A stretch of 45,472 nt of DNA, taken from assembly GCA_904419955.1 (NCBI GenBank), contig CAJFTO010000022.1, positions 1 to 45,472 on the forward strand, written 5' to 3'. Positions 18,614-26,959 of this stretch are shown piece by piece. Each line of letters begins with the position of its first letter. The stretch's first letter is position 1. A program made the translations under genes and the position numbers. Source of the DNA: Candidatus Roslinia caecavium. GTDB taxonomy: Bacteria; Bacillota; Clostridia; Monoglobales; Monoglobaceae. A model generated the notes under the pieces. It was not told the DNA's origin, made no database searches, and saw nothing but the letters and a program-made list of their open reading frames with translations.

Positions 18614-18803
18614 AAATTTACTTTAAAATATATCAATAAATCCGGAATTTACAAAACTGTATCGCCTCCAGTCGGTTTGATAAAAAATCGACGGATAAGG
18701 GATTATTTTTTATCCTGATCGTCTACCGGCGCGGGCTTGATTTTGAGATATATTAGATCTAATTATTCAGCGCGGCGGAGGCCGAGAAAGGGGATATTGC
18801 CTT

Positions 18804-21800
18804 ATGAACAGAATGGTAAGGTTAATAAGTTTTGTCCTGACCGTATTTTTTTCAGTAAACCTCTCTGCCGCCGCGGCCGCCGAATACGCAGGCGCGCTCA
18901 GCGAAGCCGCAAGTTATCTTTCCGGCGGCGTTACCGTAGAGGCCGGAGACGACATATCGTCGTATAACGGGGTCGATATAACCTGGAGCAATATCCGAAA
19001 CAACACCATAGCCGACGAGAAGGCTTCTTACGAGACCGAATATTATCTCCAGCCCGACGGCTCCGTGATAACGCCTAAATGGTTCGAGGGCGACATACGG
19101 CTCAAGGCGGACGCGACTTTGAGTTTTGGCGGCGATACTGCGTACGCGGGGAGCGTGGACGTTTTACTTCGCGGCGAGCCTATCCCCGAATTTTCGCCCG
19201 ACGAACTCAGCGACCATATAGACGTGGGCGATATAGAGAGCGAGGCGGCCGGTTTTTCGTCCGTCCGCGTCACCGAACCCAAAACAAGGATCGTCGGCGG
19301 CAGGACAGAGACCTACAGACAGATCTCGAAAAACGGTTCGATGGGTCTTACTTTAAGATGCAGCGGCGAAGAGACGAATTATTTCACCGTCAAATTATGG
19401 GGCGGCGACGTCTCGTCAACCTCGCTCTGGATAGTGGACAACACGACCGAGGAGACCAAGGGGCATATAGACGCTTTAAACACAAGGGCGTCTACAAGGA
19501 ACTCGCTCGTGGACAGGAACGACTGGGTCGAGCTCAATTTTCAGAATAATTCTATCGAGCAGTTCAGCGGCGGCTTTATATACGCGACCTACGAGATCCC
19601 TAAAATTTATACCGCCGGACGCGAATATATAACCCTCCGGCTCTACTCGACCGGCTCCAGTTCGGATTACGCGAGCGTGAGCATTACTGAACAGAGAGAG
19701 GACAGCCGGGGTATCTACGCCGTTTATATGGGGACCGATCCATGCTTCGATCCGAACGACTTCGGCGAAGCGGTCTCGAGAGACGAAGTTCAAACGGCCG
19801 ACGTTGAAACTATAGTTCCGGACGAGCAGAGAGAGACCGTAGAAAACCTGTTTTGGGAAGGCGTAGAGTCCTTTAAAAACTGGCAGATATACGGCGGAAG
19901 CAACTACCCCTCGTATATGGAGGGTATGCAGACCCGCGCGGATAACTGGAAAAACAAGCCCTTTGATTCTTCTGACTGGAAGGACGCTTACTATAACTCA
20001 TCGAGGATGTTAAAGCAGAACCTGACTCCGCTGAATATGTTTGAGGTATTCGCTAAGGCGTATACTCTTCTCCCAGACGGCGACGAGCAAAAAGACGAAC
20101 TTTTAGACCGTATAATCAAGGGGATCGATTTTCTTGCCCGGGCGCAGGGCTTAAACGGCGGCTGGTACAGCGGAAACGGCTGGATAGGCGGCGGCGCGAC
20201 GGAGAAGACGGCGGATAATCCCGACGGGCGCTTGAACGCTTCGGGCAATCACCTCGAAGGCTTCGGCGTCAGGTCGGCGGGAATGGCGGTCGCGGCGCTC
20301 TACGACGAGATAGCTCCATACCTGAGCGAACCTATAGACTCGGACGCGGACGGCGAGACCGACTCGTCGAGATACAACGCCTGGGAGGAGATGTTCTCAA
20401 AGGCTTGGGACTATTACACGAGCTACGACGGCGCGGGGCACGCGCCCAATCAGGACATGGCGCAGATAATAAGCGCGCTGAGGTTTCAGGTATGCCTGAA
20501 GCTCATGGGTTCGGACGAGCTTAAAAGCGACGACGAACTTAAACGCCAGCTCGATATTTGTTTCGGACGCGAGATAAATAAGGCGGTGTCGAGCTATTGG
20601 GTATCGCCAAAGGGGCTTATCCTCGAAAACTTCGGTTCGGTGCAGGGCGGATACAGCGGCGGCTACGGGATGAACGCGCTCGCCGAACTTTCTCAGGCCG
20701 CCGAGATCGGAGCCATGCTCTATCCCGAAAACGCGGACGAATATAACGAGGTCGTAAAAAAAGCTTACGACGCCGCCGACAATTTCCTGTTCACATACGC
20801 GGACGAAAACGGAACTCCCAAGCAGTACGCCGAAGGTATAATAAGCGCCAGAAACGCTCAGTATCCGGGCGCCGAAAAATATATCTGCGACCCTTACGCC
20901 GCGCTCGAGGTCGGGAGCAAGACCTCGCTCAAAATGCAGTATAACGCGTTCGCGCTGAATTATATCATGTTGAATCAATCGACTTACCGACCCTCTAACG
21001 CGCATTTCGAGGACAACATCGTACAGCTCGGCGACTACCTGTTAAACTGGGACGAATACGCCGCCGCTTTCGAGGAAAATAATATAGCCGAATATACGTA
21101 TAAAGGCGACGACGAGACGCTCGATCAGTATGCGTGGGCGGACGAGATGGCCAGAGCCGTGGTTATCAAAAACGCGGGCGAGACTCTGTATATGGCTCTC
21201 AACTGGCGCTCGCCTATGCACACAAGCACGAACAGGACAGGTTCAAATTTCACATTTTACAACAGCGCCGGCTCGAACGGAGAGCAGAAAATATACGCCA
21301 ACAACCTCGGCAGGATCCATCATAAGAGCGAAGGCTTAGACCGCTATGGCTACTTTGAAGTTACGACCGCCGACAGCCGTTGGGCTCAATCCTCTTTCTC
21401 AAACTGGACGAACGTTCCCTACCATTATATGGACGCGATCATGTACGCGAAATACGGGGAGTACACGGTCATAATGAATTCGACCGGTCTGACCGAAGCC
21501 GCTCCGGGCGCCGACTATACGATACCCCAAGACTTAGGGCTCGACGGAGTATACAAGGACTTGATTAGCGGCGAGGTCTACTCCTTCGGCGAGGAGCGGA
21601 ACGGTTACGAACTTTGCGCTTCGGTCCCTCCCGCGACGACTATGGTTCTGGTAAGCTGGGATAACTACAAAATATCGCTCTCGGCGGATAACTTTCTCAA
21701 GTACACGGACAAGGACGGCGTCGAAGAACTTCCTCAGCCCGATCCCGGGCTTTATTTTAACGGGGATCAAACCGAAGCGGCCGCGTCGCCGAGTCAGAAG

Positions 21801-22469
21801 TTCATGTATATCGACCTGGGCGCGCCGAGGTATATAAAGAGCGTAGCCGTCTACGCCCCGAAATATATCGATCAGGACGGCGAAGAAGCTTATACTACCG
21901 GCGAGGTCGCGGTAACAAACAGTCTCAAAGGCCCAAATCAGCGGCTCGCAGTCGTGAGAACGAGCGAAGACGCGGATATAAAGACCGGTCTTGAAAGAGA
22001 AGTTTTATCGCTCGGCGACACAGCGAAATACTATACCGTATCCGAAGTAACGCCCTCGTCTACCTCTTCCGCTTCGGAATCGGGAGACGATATGTACAGG
22101 TATCTTATGATCTACGACTGGTCGCAGGCTTGCCGCATAAGCGAGATAGAGATCCGAGTCGATATGACCAGGATCCCGTTCGATTCGAGAATAGACGGCT
22201 TTTCGGTCGAGGACGGAGTCATGGAATACTCCTATACCCTCGGAAGTATCGAGCCGGTAAACGACGCGTACTTTGCGGTCTACGACCAAAACGGCGTTTT
22301 GGTATATCTTTCAAAGAACCAAACCTCCGGCTCCGTAGAGCTTGAAGACGGCGAGTATACCGCGAAGCTTATGGTATGGGAGCGCGACGGCATGATCCCG
22401 ATATGCGAAGTCAAAACGTTTGACCGCGATGCCGAAACGTTCGGCCGCGATATCAAAACGTTTGGTTGA
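18804..22469 (+). CDS. Large secreted protein with Ig-like domain and putative alpha/alpha-toroid domain, unknown family
   Basis: This 1221-residue protein starts at ATG 18804 behind AAAGGGG. Residues 1-27 are a signal peptide. About 30-130 resemble an atrophied bacterial Ig domain (ITWSN, a QPDGSVITP stretch, then a LKADATLSF strand). About 355-740 are helix-rich with repeated aromatic and Gly patterns (LARAQGLNGGWYSGNGWIGG, NHLEGFGVRSAGMAVAALY, GAGHAPNQDMAQIISALRF), reminiscent of the (alpha/alpha) barrels of polysaccharide lyases and some hydrolases. A beta-rich region follows, with a domain near 980-1090 resembling a discoidin-like module (MYIDLGAPRYIKSVAVY). The tail is a 7-residue repeat. 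A role in glycan breakdown is inferred from architecture and neighbours only; no catalytic motif is assigned. Confidence 0.6.
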   Translation: MNRMVRLISFVLTVFFSVNLSAAAAAEYAGALSEAASYLSGGVTVEAGDDISSYNGVDITWSNIRNNTIADEKASYETEYYLQPDGSVITPKWFEGDIRLKADATLSFGGDTAYAGSVDVLLRGEPIPEFSPDELSDHIDVGDIESEAAGFSSVRVTEPKTRIVGGRTETYRQISKNGSMGLTLRCSGEETNYFTVKLWGGDVSSTSLWIVDNTTEETKGHIDALNTRASTRNSLVDRNDWVELNFQNNSIEQFSGGFIYATYEIPKIYTAGREYITLRLYSTGSSSDYASVSITEQREDSRGIYAVYMGTDPCFDPNDFGEAVSRDEVQTADVETIVPDEQRETVENLFWEGVESFKNWQIYGGSNYPSYMEGMQTRADNWKNKPFDSSDWKDAYYNSSRMLKQNLTPLNMFEVFAKAYTLLPDGDEQKDELLDRIIKGIDFLARAQGLNGGWYSGNGWIGGGATEKTADNPDGRLNASGNHLEGFGVRSAGMAVAALYDEIAPYLSEPIDSDADGETDSSRYNAWEEMFSKAWDYYTSYDGAGHAPNQDMAQIISALRFQVCLKLMGSDELKSDDELKRQLDICFGREINKAVSSYWVSPKGLILENFGSVQGGYSGGYGMNALAELSQAAEIGAMLYPENADEYNEVVKKAYDAADNFLFTYADENGTPKQYAEGIISARNAQYPGAEKYICDPYAALEVGSKTSLKMQYNAFALNYIMLNQSTYRPSNAHFEDNIVQLGDYLLNWDEYAAAFEENNIAEYTYKGDDETLDQYAWADEMARAVVIKNAGETLYMALNWRSPMHTSTNRTGSNFTFYNSAGSNGEQKIYANNLGRIHHKSEGLDRYGYFEVTTADSRWAQSSFSNWTNVPYHYMDAIMYAKYGEYTVIMNSTGLTEAAPGADYTIPQDLGLDGVYKDLISGEVYSFGEERNGYELCASVPPATTMVLVSWDNYKISLSADNFLKYTDKDGVEELPQPDPGLYFNGDQTEAAASPSQKFMYIDLGAPRYIKSVAVYAPKYIDQDGEEAYTTGEVAVTNSLKGPNQRLAVVRTSEDADIKTGLEREVLSLGDTAKYYTVSEVTPSSTSSASESGDDMYRYLMIYDWSQACRISEIEIRVDMTRIPFDSRIDGFSVEDGVMEYSYTLGSIEPVNDAYFAVYDQNGVLVYLSKNQTSGSVELEDGEYTAKLMVWERDGMIPICEVKTFDRDAETFGRDIKTFG

Positions 22470-22514
22470 GGAACCAAAACGCTCGGGCGCGATATCCGAA
22501 CGCTCGGCGCGGAC
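22410..22514 (+). repeat. Five degenerate 21-bp tandem repeats across the stop codon
   Basis: Units start at 22410, 22431, 22452, 22473 and 22494, each close to ATCAAAACGTTTGGCCGCGAT. The first two and part of the third encode the C-terminal heptads (VKTFDRD, AETFGRD, IKTFG); the stop TGA (22467-22469) lies inside the third. The frame stays open past it to TAA at 22527-22529. Confidence 0.85.
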
Positions 22515-22614
22515 GGTCAAATCTATTAATAAAAGGCTTAAAAAGACGCGCCTAAAGCTAATCGTCGCTGAAACCGGATCATGGGCGCGCGTAACCTTTA
22601 ATTTTAAAATCACG

Positions 22615-22646
22615 GCGAGCGGAGCGTCTACCGTTCGCTTTTGTTT
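22615..22646 (+). terminator. Intrinsic terminator after the secreted protein gene
   Basis: GCGAGCGG (22615-22622) pairs with CCGTTCGC (22631-22638) with one G-T pair, and TTTTGTTT follows. Confidence 0.8.
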
Positions 22647-22686
22647 ATCCGAGCCGGACTAATTTTAAGAAAAACGATCAACTCAC

Positions 22687-22715
22687 TTGATAAAAATATA
22701 TAACTTTGTTATAAT
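22687..22715 (+). promoter_or_regulatory. Promoter of the ruvAB-DUF6472-metG operon
   Basis: TTGATA (22687-22692) and TATAAT (22710-22715) are separated by 17 bases, about 145 bases upstream of ruvA. Confidence 0.8.
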
Positions 22716-22754
22716 GCATAAGTAAATATTTTTCAGCCGTATTCAACAAAGGGC

Positions 22755-22782
22755 TCGCCGCGTTAAACGGCGACGCGTTTTT
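22755..22782 (+). terminator. Terminator-like hairpin in the ruvA leader
   Basis: TCGCCG (22755-22760) pairs with CGGCGA (22768-22773), and five T residues follow at 22778-22782. It lies between the operon promoter and ruvA, so it may act as a leaky attenuator. A second small stem (CGCCT/AGGCG, 22786-22800) follows. Confidence 0.45.
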
Positions 22783-22859
22783 CGCCGCCTAATAGAGGCG
22801 AAGAGGACGTCTTGAGTTTCAGAGGCCGGAAAATAACTCGATCTTGAAAGGAAACTGCT

Positions 22860-23459
22860 ATGTTTTATTATATCTCCGGCGAGCTGGCGTATAAAAACGA
22901 AAGCTTCGCCGTAATCGACGCCGGAGGGGTCGGATACCGGATATATTCCACTTCGGTATCTCTCGATCAGCTCGGCGAGATCGGCTCGCGCGCCAAGCTC
23001 TACACATATCTTAACATAAAAAGCGCGTCGGATATATGTATGCTCTACGGATTTACTACGCTGGACGAGCTCAATATATTCGAGCTGCTGATCGGCGTGA
23101 GGGGGATAGGCGCCCGGGCCGCTGTGAATCTGCTCTCCAATATCTCGCCGTCCAAGTTTGCGATGTGCGTCGCGACCGGCGACTCAAAATATCTGGCCAA
23201 GCACACGCCCGGACTCGGACCCAAGGGCGCTCAGCGTATAATTCTCGAGCTTAAGGACAAATTTAAGGGAATGGATATCGGCTTTGATACGGACGCGGAC
23301 GATCTGTTCTCGCCGCCGGATACAGGCGACAACGAAGCGTTATCGGCGCTCGTGGTCTTAGGCTATTCGCCGCAGGAGGCGAAAAACGCGCTGAAGGGCG
23401 CTGAAGGCTCGGTAGAGGATATGATAAAGTACGCGCTTACCAATCTAATGAAACAATAA
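22860..23459 (+). CDS. ruvA: Holliday junction DNA helicase subunit RuvA
   Basis: RuvA (199 residues) binds four-way junctions and loads RuvB for branch migration in recombination and repair. The N-terminal OB-fold domain starts MFYYISGEL and includes GVGYRI. Two helix-hairpin-helix motifs follow (GVRGIGARAAVNLL and TPGLGPKGAQRIILELKDK). The C-terminal RuvB-binding domain (EALSALVVLGYSPQEAKNAL) is complete, and the length is normal. The start ATG 22860 follows AAAGGA. The next gene, ruvB, begins 13 bases after the stop. Confidence 0.97.
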   Translation: MFYYISGELAYKNESFAVIDAGGVGYRIYSTSVSLDQLGEIGSRAKLYTYLNIKSASDICMLYGFTTLDELNIFELLIGVRGIGARAAVNLLSNISPSKFAMCVATGDSKYLAKHTPGLGPKGAQRIILELKDKFKGMDIGFDTDADDLFSPPDTGDNEALSALVVLGYSPQEAKNALKGAEGSVEDMIKYALTNLMKQ

Positions 23460-23472
23460 GGACTGAACTTAT

Positions 23473-24480
23473 ATGAACAACAACGACGAAAGAATCGTAT
23501 CGACAAACGAAATAAGCGACGACAACGAGATAGAATACGGGCTGCGACCCAAAACATTCAAAGAATACGTCGGTCAGGTAAAAGCTAAGGAGAATCTCAA
23601 GATATTCATCGAGGCCGCCAAGCAGAGAAACGAACCGCTCGACCACGTTCTGCTCTACGGTCCGCCGGGGCTCGGAAAGACGACTCTCGCCGGGATCATA
23701 GCCGCGGAGATGGGCGTGAACATCCGTATAACCTCGGGTCCCGCGATCGAAAAGCCGGGCGACCTCGCGGCTCTGCTGACGAATCTGTCCCAGGACGACA
23801 TCCTGTTTGTGGACGAGATACACCGGCTCAACAGGAGCGTCGAGGAGATATTGTATCCGGCTATGGAGGATTACGCTCTGGATATAATAATAGGCAAAGG
23901 GCCGTCGGCGCGGTCGATAAGGCTCGATCTGCCGAAATTCACCCTGATAGGCGCGACCACGAGGGCGGGTTCGCTCACCGCTCCGCTGCGCGACAGGTTC
24001 GGCGTGATAAGCAGGCTCGAGATGTACAGCCCGGACGAGCTTAAGCAGATAGTCAAGCGTTCGGCCGGGATACTCGGGATAGAGATCGAAGACGACGGCG
24101 CCGCCGAGATAGCTTCGCGCTCGCGGGGAACGCCGAGGATCGCCAATCGTCTCTTAAAACGCGTCCGCGACTTCGCTCAGCTCGAAGGCGACGGCGTGAT
24201 AACCAAGGCGCTCGCCGACCACGCGCTCAAGCGGCTGGATATAGACGACTTAGGGCTGGACGCCATCGACAAGCGAATGCTTATGACCGTGATAGAAAAC
24301 TTCGGCGGCGGGCCGGTAGGGCTCGACACTCTCGCGGCGGCGATAGGCGAGGACAGAGACACCGTAGAGGACGTATACGAGCCGTACCTCATGCAGATAG
24401 GCTTTATCAACCGGACGCCGCGGGGCAGGGTTGTCTCCAAAACGGCGTACGACCATTTTAACGTTCCGTATCCGGAGTAG
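23473..24480 (+). CDS. ruvB: Holliday junction DNA helicase RuvB
   Basis: RuvB (335 residues) is the hexameric AAA+ motor of branch migration. It begins with the typical [12 protein letters not shown] segment. Walker A is GPPGLGKTT, Walker B is LFVDEIHR, sensor 1 is IGATTRAG with the following arginine-finger region PLRDRFGV, and sensor 2 is [11 protein letters not shown]. The C-terminal winged-helix domain ([32 protein letters not shown]) is complete. ATG 23473 follows AAGGA. The gene is between ruvA and the DUF6472-like gene with gaps of 13 and 15 bases. Confidence 0.97.
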   Translation: MNNNDERIVSTNEISDDNEIEYGLRPKTFKEYVGQVKAKENLKIFIEAAKQRNEPLDHVLLYGPPGLGKTTLAGIIAAEMGVNIRITSGPAIEKPGDLAALLTNLSQDDILFVDEIHRLNRSVEEILYPAMEDYALDIIIGKGPSARSIRLDLPKFTLIGATTRAGSLTAPLRDRFGVISRLEMYSPDELKQIVKRSAGILGIEIEDDGAAEIASRSRGTPRIANRLLKRVRDFAQLEGDGVITKALADHALKRLDIDDLGLDAIDKRMLMTVIENFGGGPVGLDTLAAAIGEDRDTVEDVYEPYLMQIGFINRTPRGRVVSKTAYDHFNVPYPE

Positions 24481-24495
24481 CGAGGTGAATATGAT

Positions 24496-24720
24496 ATGAA
24501 CGACAAACGCCCGGGCGCTAAGCCGAAGAAAAACTCCAAAGCGGCGCAAACCAACTGCGATACCTGCGTCAATTATATATACGACGACGAATATTGCTAC
24601 TACACTTGTATGATAAATCTCGACGAGGACGAGATGGTGAAATTTTTGAGCGGGAGCTTCAGCGCCTGCCCTTACTATAGATTAAACGACGATTACAAAA
24701 TAGTTCGCAAACAAAACTAA
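24496..24720 (+). CDS. Small cysteine-rich protein, DUF6472-like
   Basis: This 74-residue protein has five Cys residues: CDTC, a YCYYTC segment and SACPYY near the end. It has an acidic centre (LDEDEMVKFL) and a C-terminal DDYKIVRKQN. This pattern matches, from memory, a small Firmicutes family labelled DUF6472 with no known function. The cysteines could bind a metal such as zinc; this is inference. ATG 24496 follows GAGGTG at 8 bases; an ATG at 24491 stops after two codons. Its tight place between ruvB and metG means co-transcription with DNA repair and translation genes. Confidence 0.75.
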   Translation: MNDKRPGAKPKKNSKAAQTNCDTCVNYIYDDEYCYYTCMINLDEDEMVKFLSGSFSACPYYRLNDDYKIVRKQN

Positions 24721-24736
24721 CGAGGAGAGGATAACA

Positions 24737-26680
24737 ATGCCAAACAAAGAAAAACGTAAATTCTATATCACGACAGCGATAACATACACGTCGCGCAAGC
24801 CGCATATAGGCAACACCTACGAGATAGTCCTGACCGACGCCATCGCGAGGTTCAGACGCTATATGGGCGACGACGTTTTCTTCTGCACCGGCACCGACGA
24901 GCACGGACAGAAGATCCAGGAACTGGCCGAAGCGACGGGGACGTCGCCCAAGGAATACGTAGACGGCGTGGCCGCCGAGATAAAGAGTATCTGGGATCTT
25001 ATGAACGCCAGCTACGACAAATTCATACGCACCACGGACGACTACCACGAGGCGGCTGTTCAGAAGATATTTCAGAAGCTCTACGACAAGGGCGACATAT
25101 ACAAGAGCAAGTACGAGGGATGGTACTGCACGCCCTGCGAATCGTTCTGGACGGACACCCAGCTCGTAGACGGAAAATGCCCCGACTGCGGACGCGAAGT
25201 CCACAAACAGAGCGAGGAAGCGTACTTCTTCAAAATGAGCAAGTATCAGGACAGACTGATGAAGCATATCGAGGAAAACCCCGACTTCATACGCCCCGAA
25301 TCCAGAAAGAAAGAGATGGTCAACAACTTCCTGAAGCCGGGGCTCCAAGACCTCTGCGTATCAAGGACCAGCTTTGATTGGGGAGTTCCCGTGCCGTTCG
25401 ACGATAAGCACGTTATCTACGTCTGGATAGACGCGCTCTCCAACTATATTACCGCGCTCGGCTACGACGGCGGCGAGAACAGCGATAATTTCAGAAAATA
25501 CTGGCCGGCCGACGTCCATATAATCGGAAAGGACATCCTCCGCTTCCACACCATCTACTGGCCTATCCTGCTGATGGCTCTCGGCCTTGAACTGCCCAAG
25601 CAAATATTCGGACATCCGTGGCTCCTAAACGGAGAGAGCAAGATGAGCAAATCTATAGGAAACGTCATATACGCCGACGACCTTGTAAGGCATTTCGGCG
25701 TGGACGCGGTGAGATACTACCTGCTCCGCGAGATGCCCTACGCCCAGGACGGCGCCATCACATACGAGACGCTGATCAACCGTTACAACGCCGACCTCGC
25801 GAACACGCTCGGCAACCTGATAAACAGAACGGTTTCGATGGTTAACAAGTATTTCGGCGGCGAGATCCCGGCCCCCGAGGCGGAAACCGAATTCGACCAA
25901 TCTTTAAAGGATACCTGTACGGAAAGCGTCAAAGCCGTAGTCAAATCCATGGACGAACTCAAGGTAGCGGACGCGCTGAACCATATCTGGGCGATAGTGA
26001 ACCGCTCCAACAAATATATCGACGAGACCATGCCCTGGGTTCTCGCAAAGTCCGAAGACGACAAGCCGAAGCTCAAGACCGTCATGTATAACCTGATAGA
26101 GTCCATACGCTATATAACCTCTCTGCTCGGCGCGTTCATGCCGGACACCGCAAAGGCGGCCGCGGCTCAGACCGGCGCGGAGATACTCGACTTCGACAGC
26201 CTCGGCGAATTCGGCAAGACCATGCCGGGAACTCATGTCTCAAACCCCGAACCCCTGTTCGCGCGTATCGATCTCGACGCCAAACTCGCCGAGCTTGAAA
26301 GCGAACTCGGAAGCGGCTCAGACAATGAGGAAAAGGTCGAGATAGAGCCTTTTAAAGACGAGGTTACGTTCGAAGATTTCGAGAAGCTGGATATCCGCGT
26401 AGGTAAGGTAAAGACCTGCGAAAAGGTTCCCAAATCTTCCAAGCTCCTGAGATTCGAGCTGGAATGCGGGAACGAGACGCGGCAGATCTTATCCGGCATA
26501 GCCAAACACGTCGATCCCGAGGAGATGGTGGGCAAAAACGTGCTCTTTATAGCCAACTTCCCGACCAGGAAGATGATGGGACTCGAGTCTCAGGGAATGA
26601 TCCTCTCCGCCGAACACGACGGCGAACTCGTAGTTACGACCACGATGAATGATATTCAGAGCGGCTCGTGCATAGTATAG
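24737..26680 (+). CDS. metG: Methionyl-tRNA synthetase
   Basis: The enzyme (647 residues) charges tRNA-Met. The HIGH-type motif is PHIGN (22-26) and the KMSKS loop is at 302-306. A zinc-knuckle insertion is visible as CTPCESFW and CPDCG. The helical anticodon-binding domain spans about 355-500. A C-terminal EMAP/Trbp-type tRNA-binding domain (about 540-647; LDIRVGKVKTCEKV, LLFIANFPTRKMMG-like segment) is fused and complete. ATG 24737 follows GAGGAGAGG. It is the last gene of the ruvAB unit and ends before a strong terminator. Confidence 0.97.
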   Translation: MPNKEKRKFYITTAITYTSRKPHIGNTYEIVLTDAIARFRRYMGDDVFFCTGTDEHGQKIQELAEATGTSPKEYVDGVAAEIKSIWDLMNASYDKFIRTTDDYHEAAVQKIFQKLYDKGDIYKSKYEGWYCTPCESFWTDTQLVDGKCPDCGREVHKQSEEAYFFKMSKYQDRLMKHIEENPDFIRPESRKKEMVNNFLKPGLQDLCVSRTSFDWGVPVPFDDKHVIYVWIDALSNYITALGYDGGENSDNFRKYWPADVHIIGKDILRFHTIYWPILLMALGLELPKQIFGHPWLLNGESKMSKSIGNVIYADDLVRHFGVDAVRYYLLREMPYAQDGAITYETLINRYNADLANTLGNLINRTVSMVNKYFGGEIPAPEAETEFDQSLKDTCTESVKAVVKSMDELKVADALNHIWAIVNRSNKYIDETMPWVLAKSEDDKPKLKTVMYNLIESIRYITSLLGAFMPDTAKAAAAQTGAEILDFDSLGEFGKTMPGTHVSNPEPLFARIDLDAKLAELESELGSGSDNEEKVEIEPFKDEVTFEDFEKLDIRVGKVKTCEKVPKSSKLLRFELECGNETRQILSGIAKHVDPEEMVGKNVLFIANFPTRKMMGLESQGMILSAEHDGELVVTTTMNDIQSGSCIV

Positions 26681-26704
26681 TAATCAGGTTTTAAAGATAA
26701 TAAT

Positions 26705-26732
26705 AAGGGCGGCGCCGAAAGCCGCCCTTTAT
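26705..26732 (+). terminator. Intrinsic terminator of the ruvAB-metG operon
   Basis: AAGGGCGGC (26705-26713) pairs perfectly with GCCGCCCTT (26721-26729) across a 7-base loop, and an AT tract follows. Confidence 0.85.
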
Positions 26733-26832
26733 ATATATATGTGTTCGGTCGGAGCTTGTATCACGGAAGCAAGAGCGGGTAGAAGCCTATCGAACTAAAA
26801 TGTAAATAATTTGTAAATCATCTCAAAATCTA

Positions 26833-26861
26833 TTGACGCTTTTTAAATCGGGCGCTAAAAT
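26833..26861 (+). promoter_or_regulatory. Promoter upstream of the stalk-domain esterase
   Basis: TTGACG (26833-26838) and TAAAAT (26856-26861) are spaced by 17 bases. A transcript would start near 26868. Confidence 0.75.
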
Positions 26862-26879
26862 ATAACTGAATCGAGCAGC

Positions 26880-26920
26880 GAGAGCGTAAGTCCGGATTTA
26901 GGACCTACGCTCTTTTTATT
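26880..26920 (+). terminator. Terminator hairpin in the leader of the esterase gene
   Basis: AGAGCGTA (26881-26888) pairs with TACGCTCT (26906-26913), GTCC (26890-26893) pairs with GGAC (26901-26904), and T-rich TTTTTATTTT follows. It lies only about 15 bases after the expected transcription start and 40 bases before the esterase gene. Either the gene is attenuated or a roughly 50-base RNA is made on its own. Confidence 0.8.
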
Positions 26921-26959
26921 TTATCTCGAATAATAAAAATCAGAACAGGAGCGTTTAAA

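Noticed and set aside
18640..18800. Riboswitch in the leader of the 1221-residue protein gene
   Set aside because: Only a small AT-rich hairpin is visible and none of the conserved cores that I know is present.
22420..22662. 80-codon plus-strand frame over the tandem repeats
   Set aside because: The repeats leave several frames open on both strands; this frame is low-complexity Lys/Arg/Ser and runs into the terminator.
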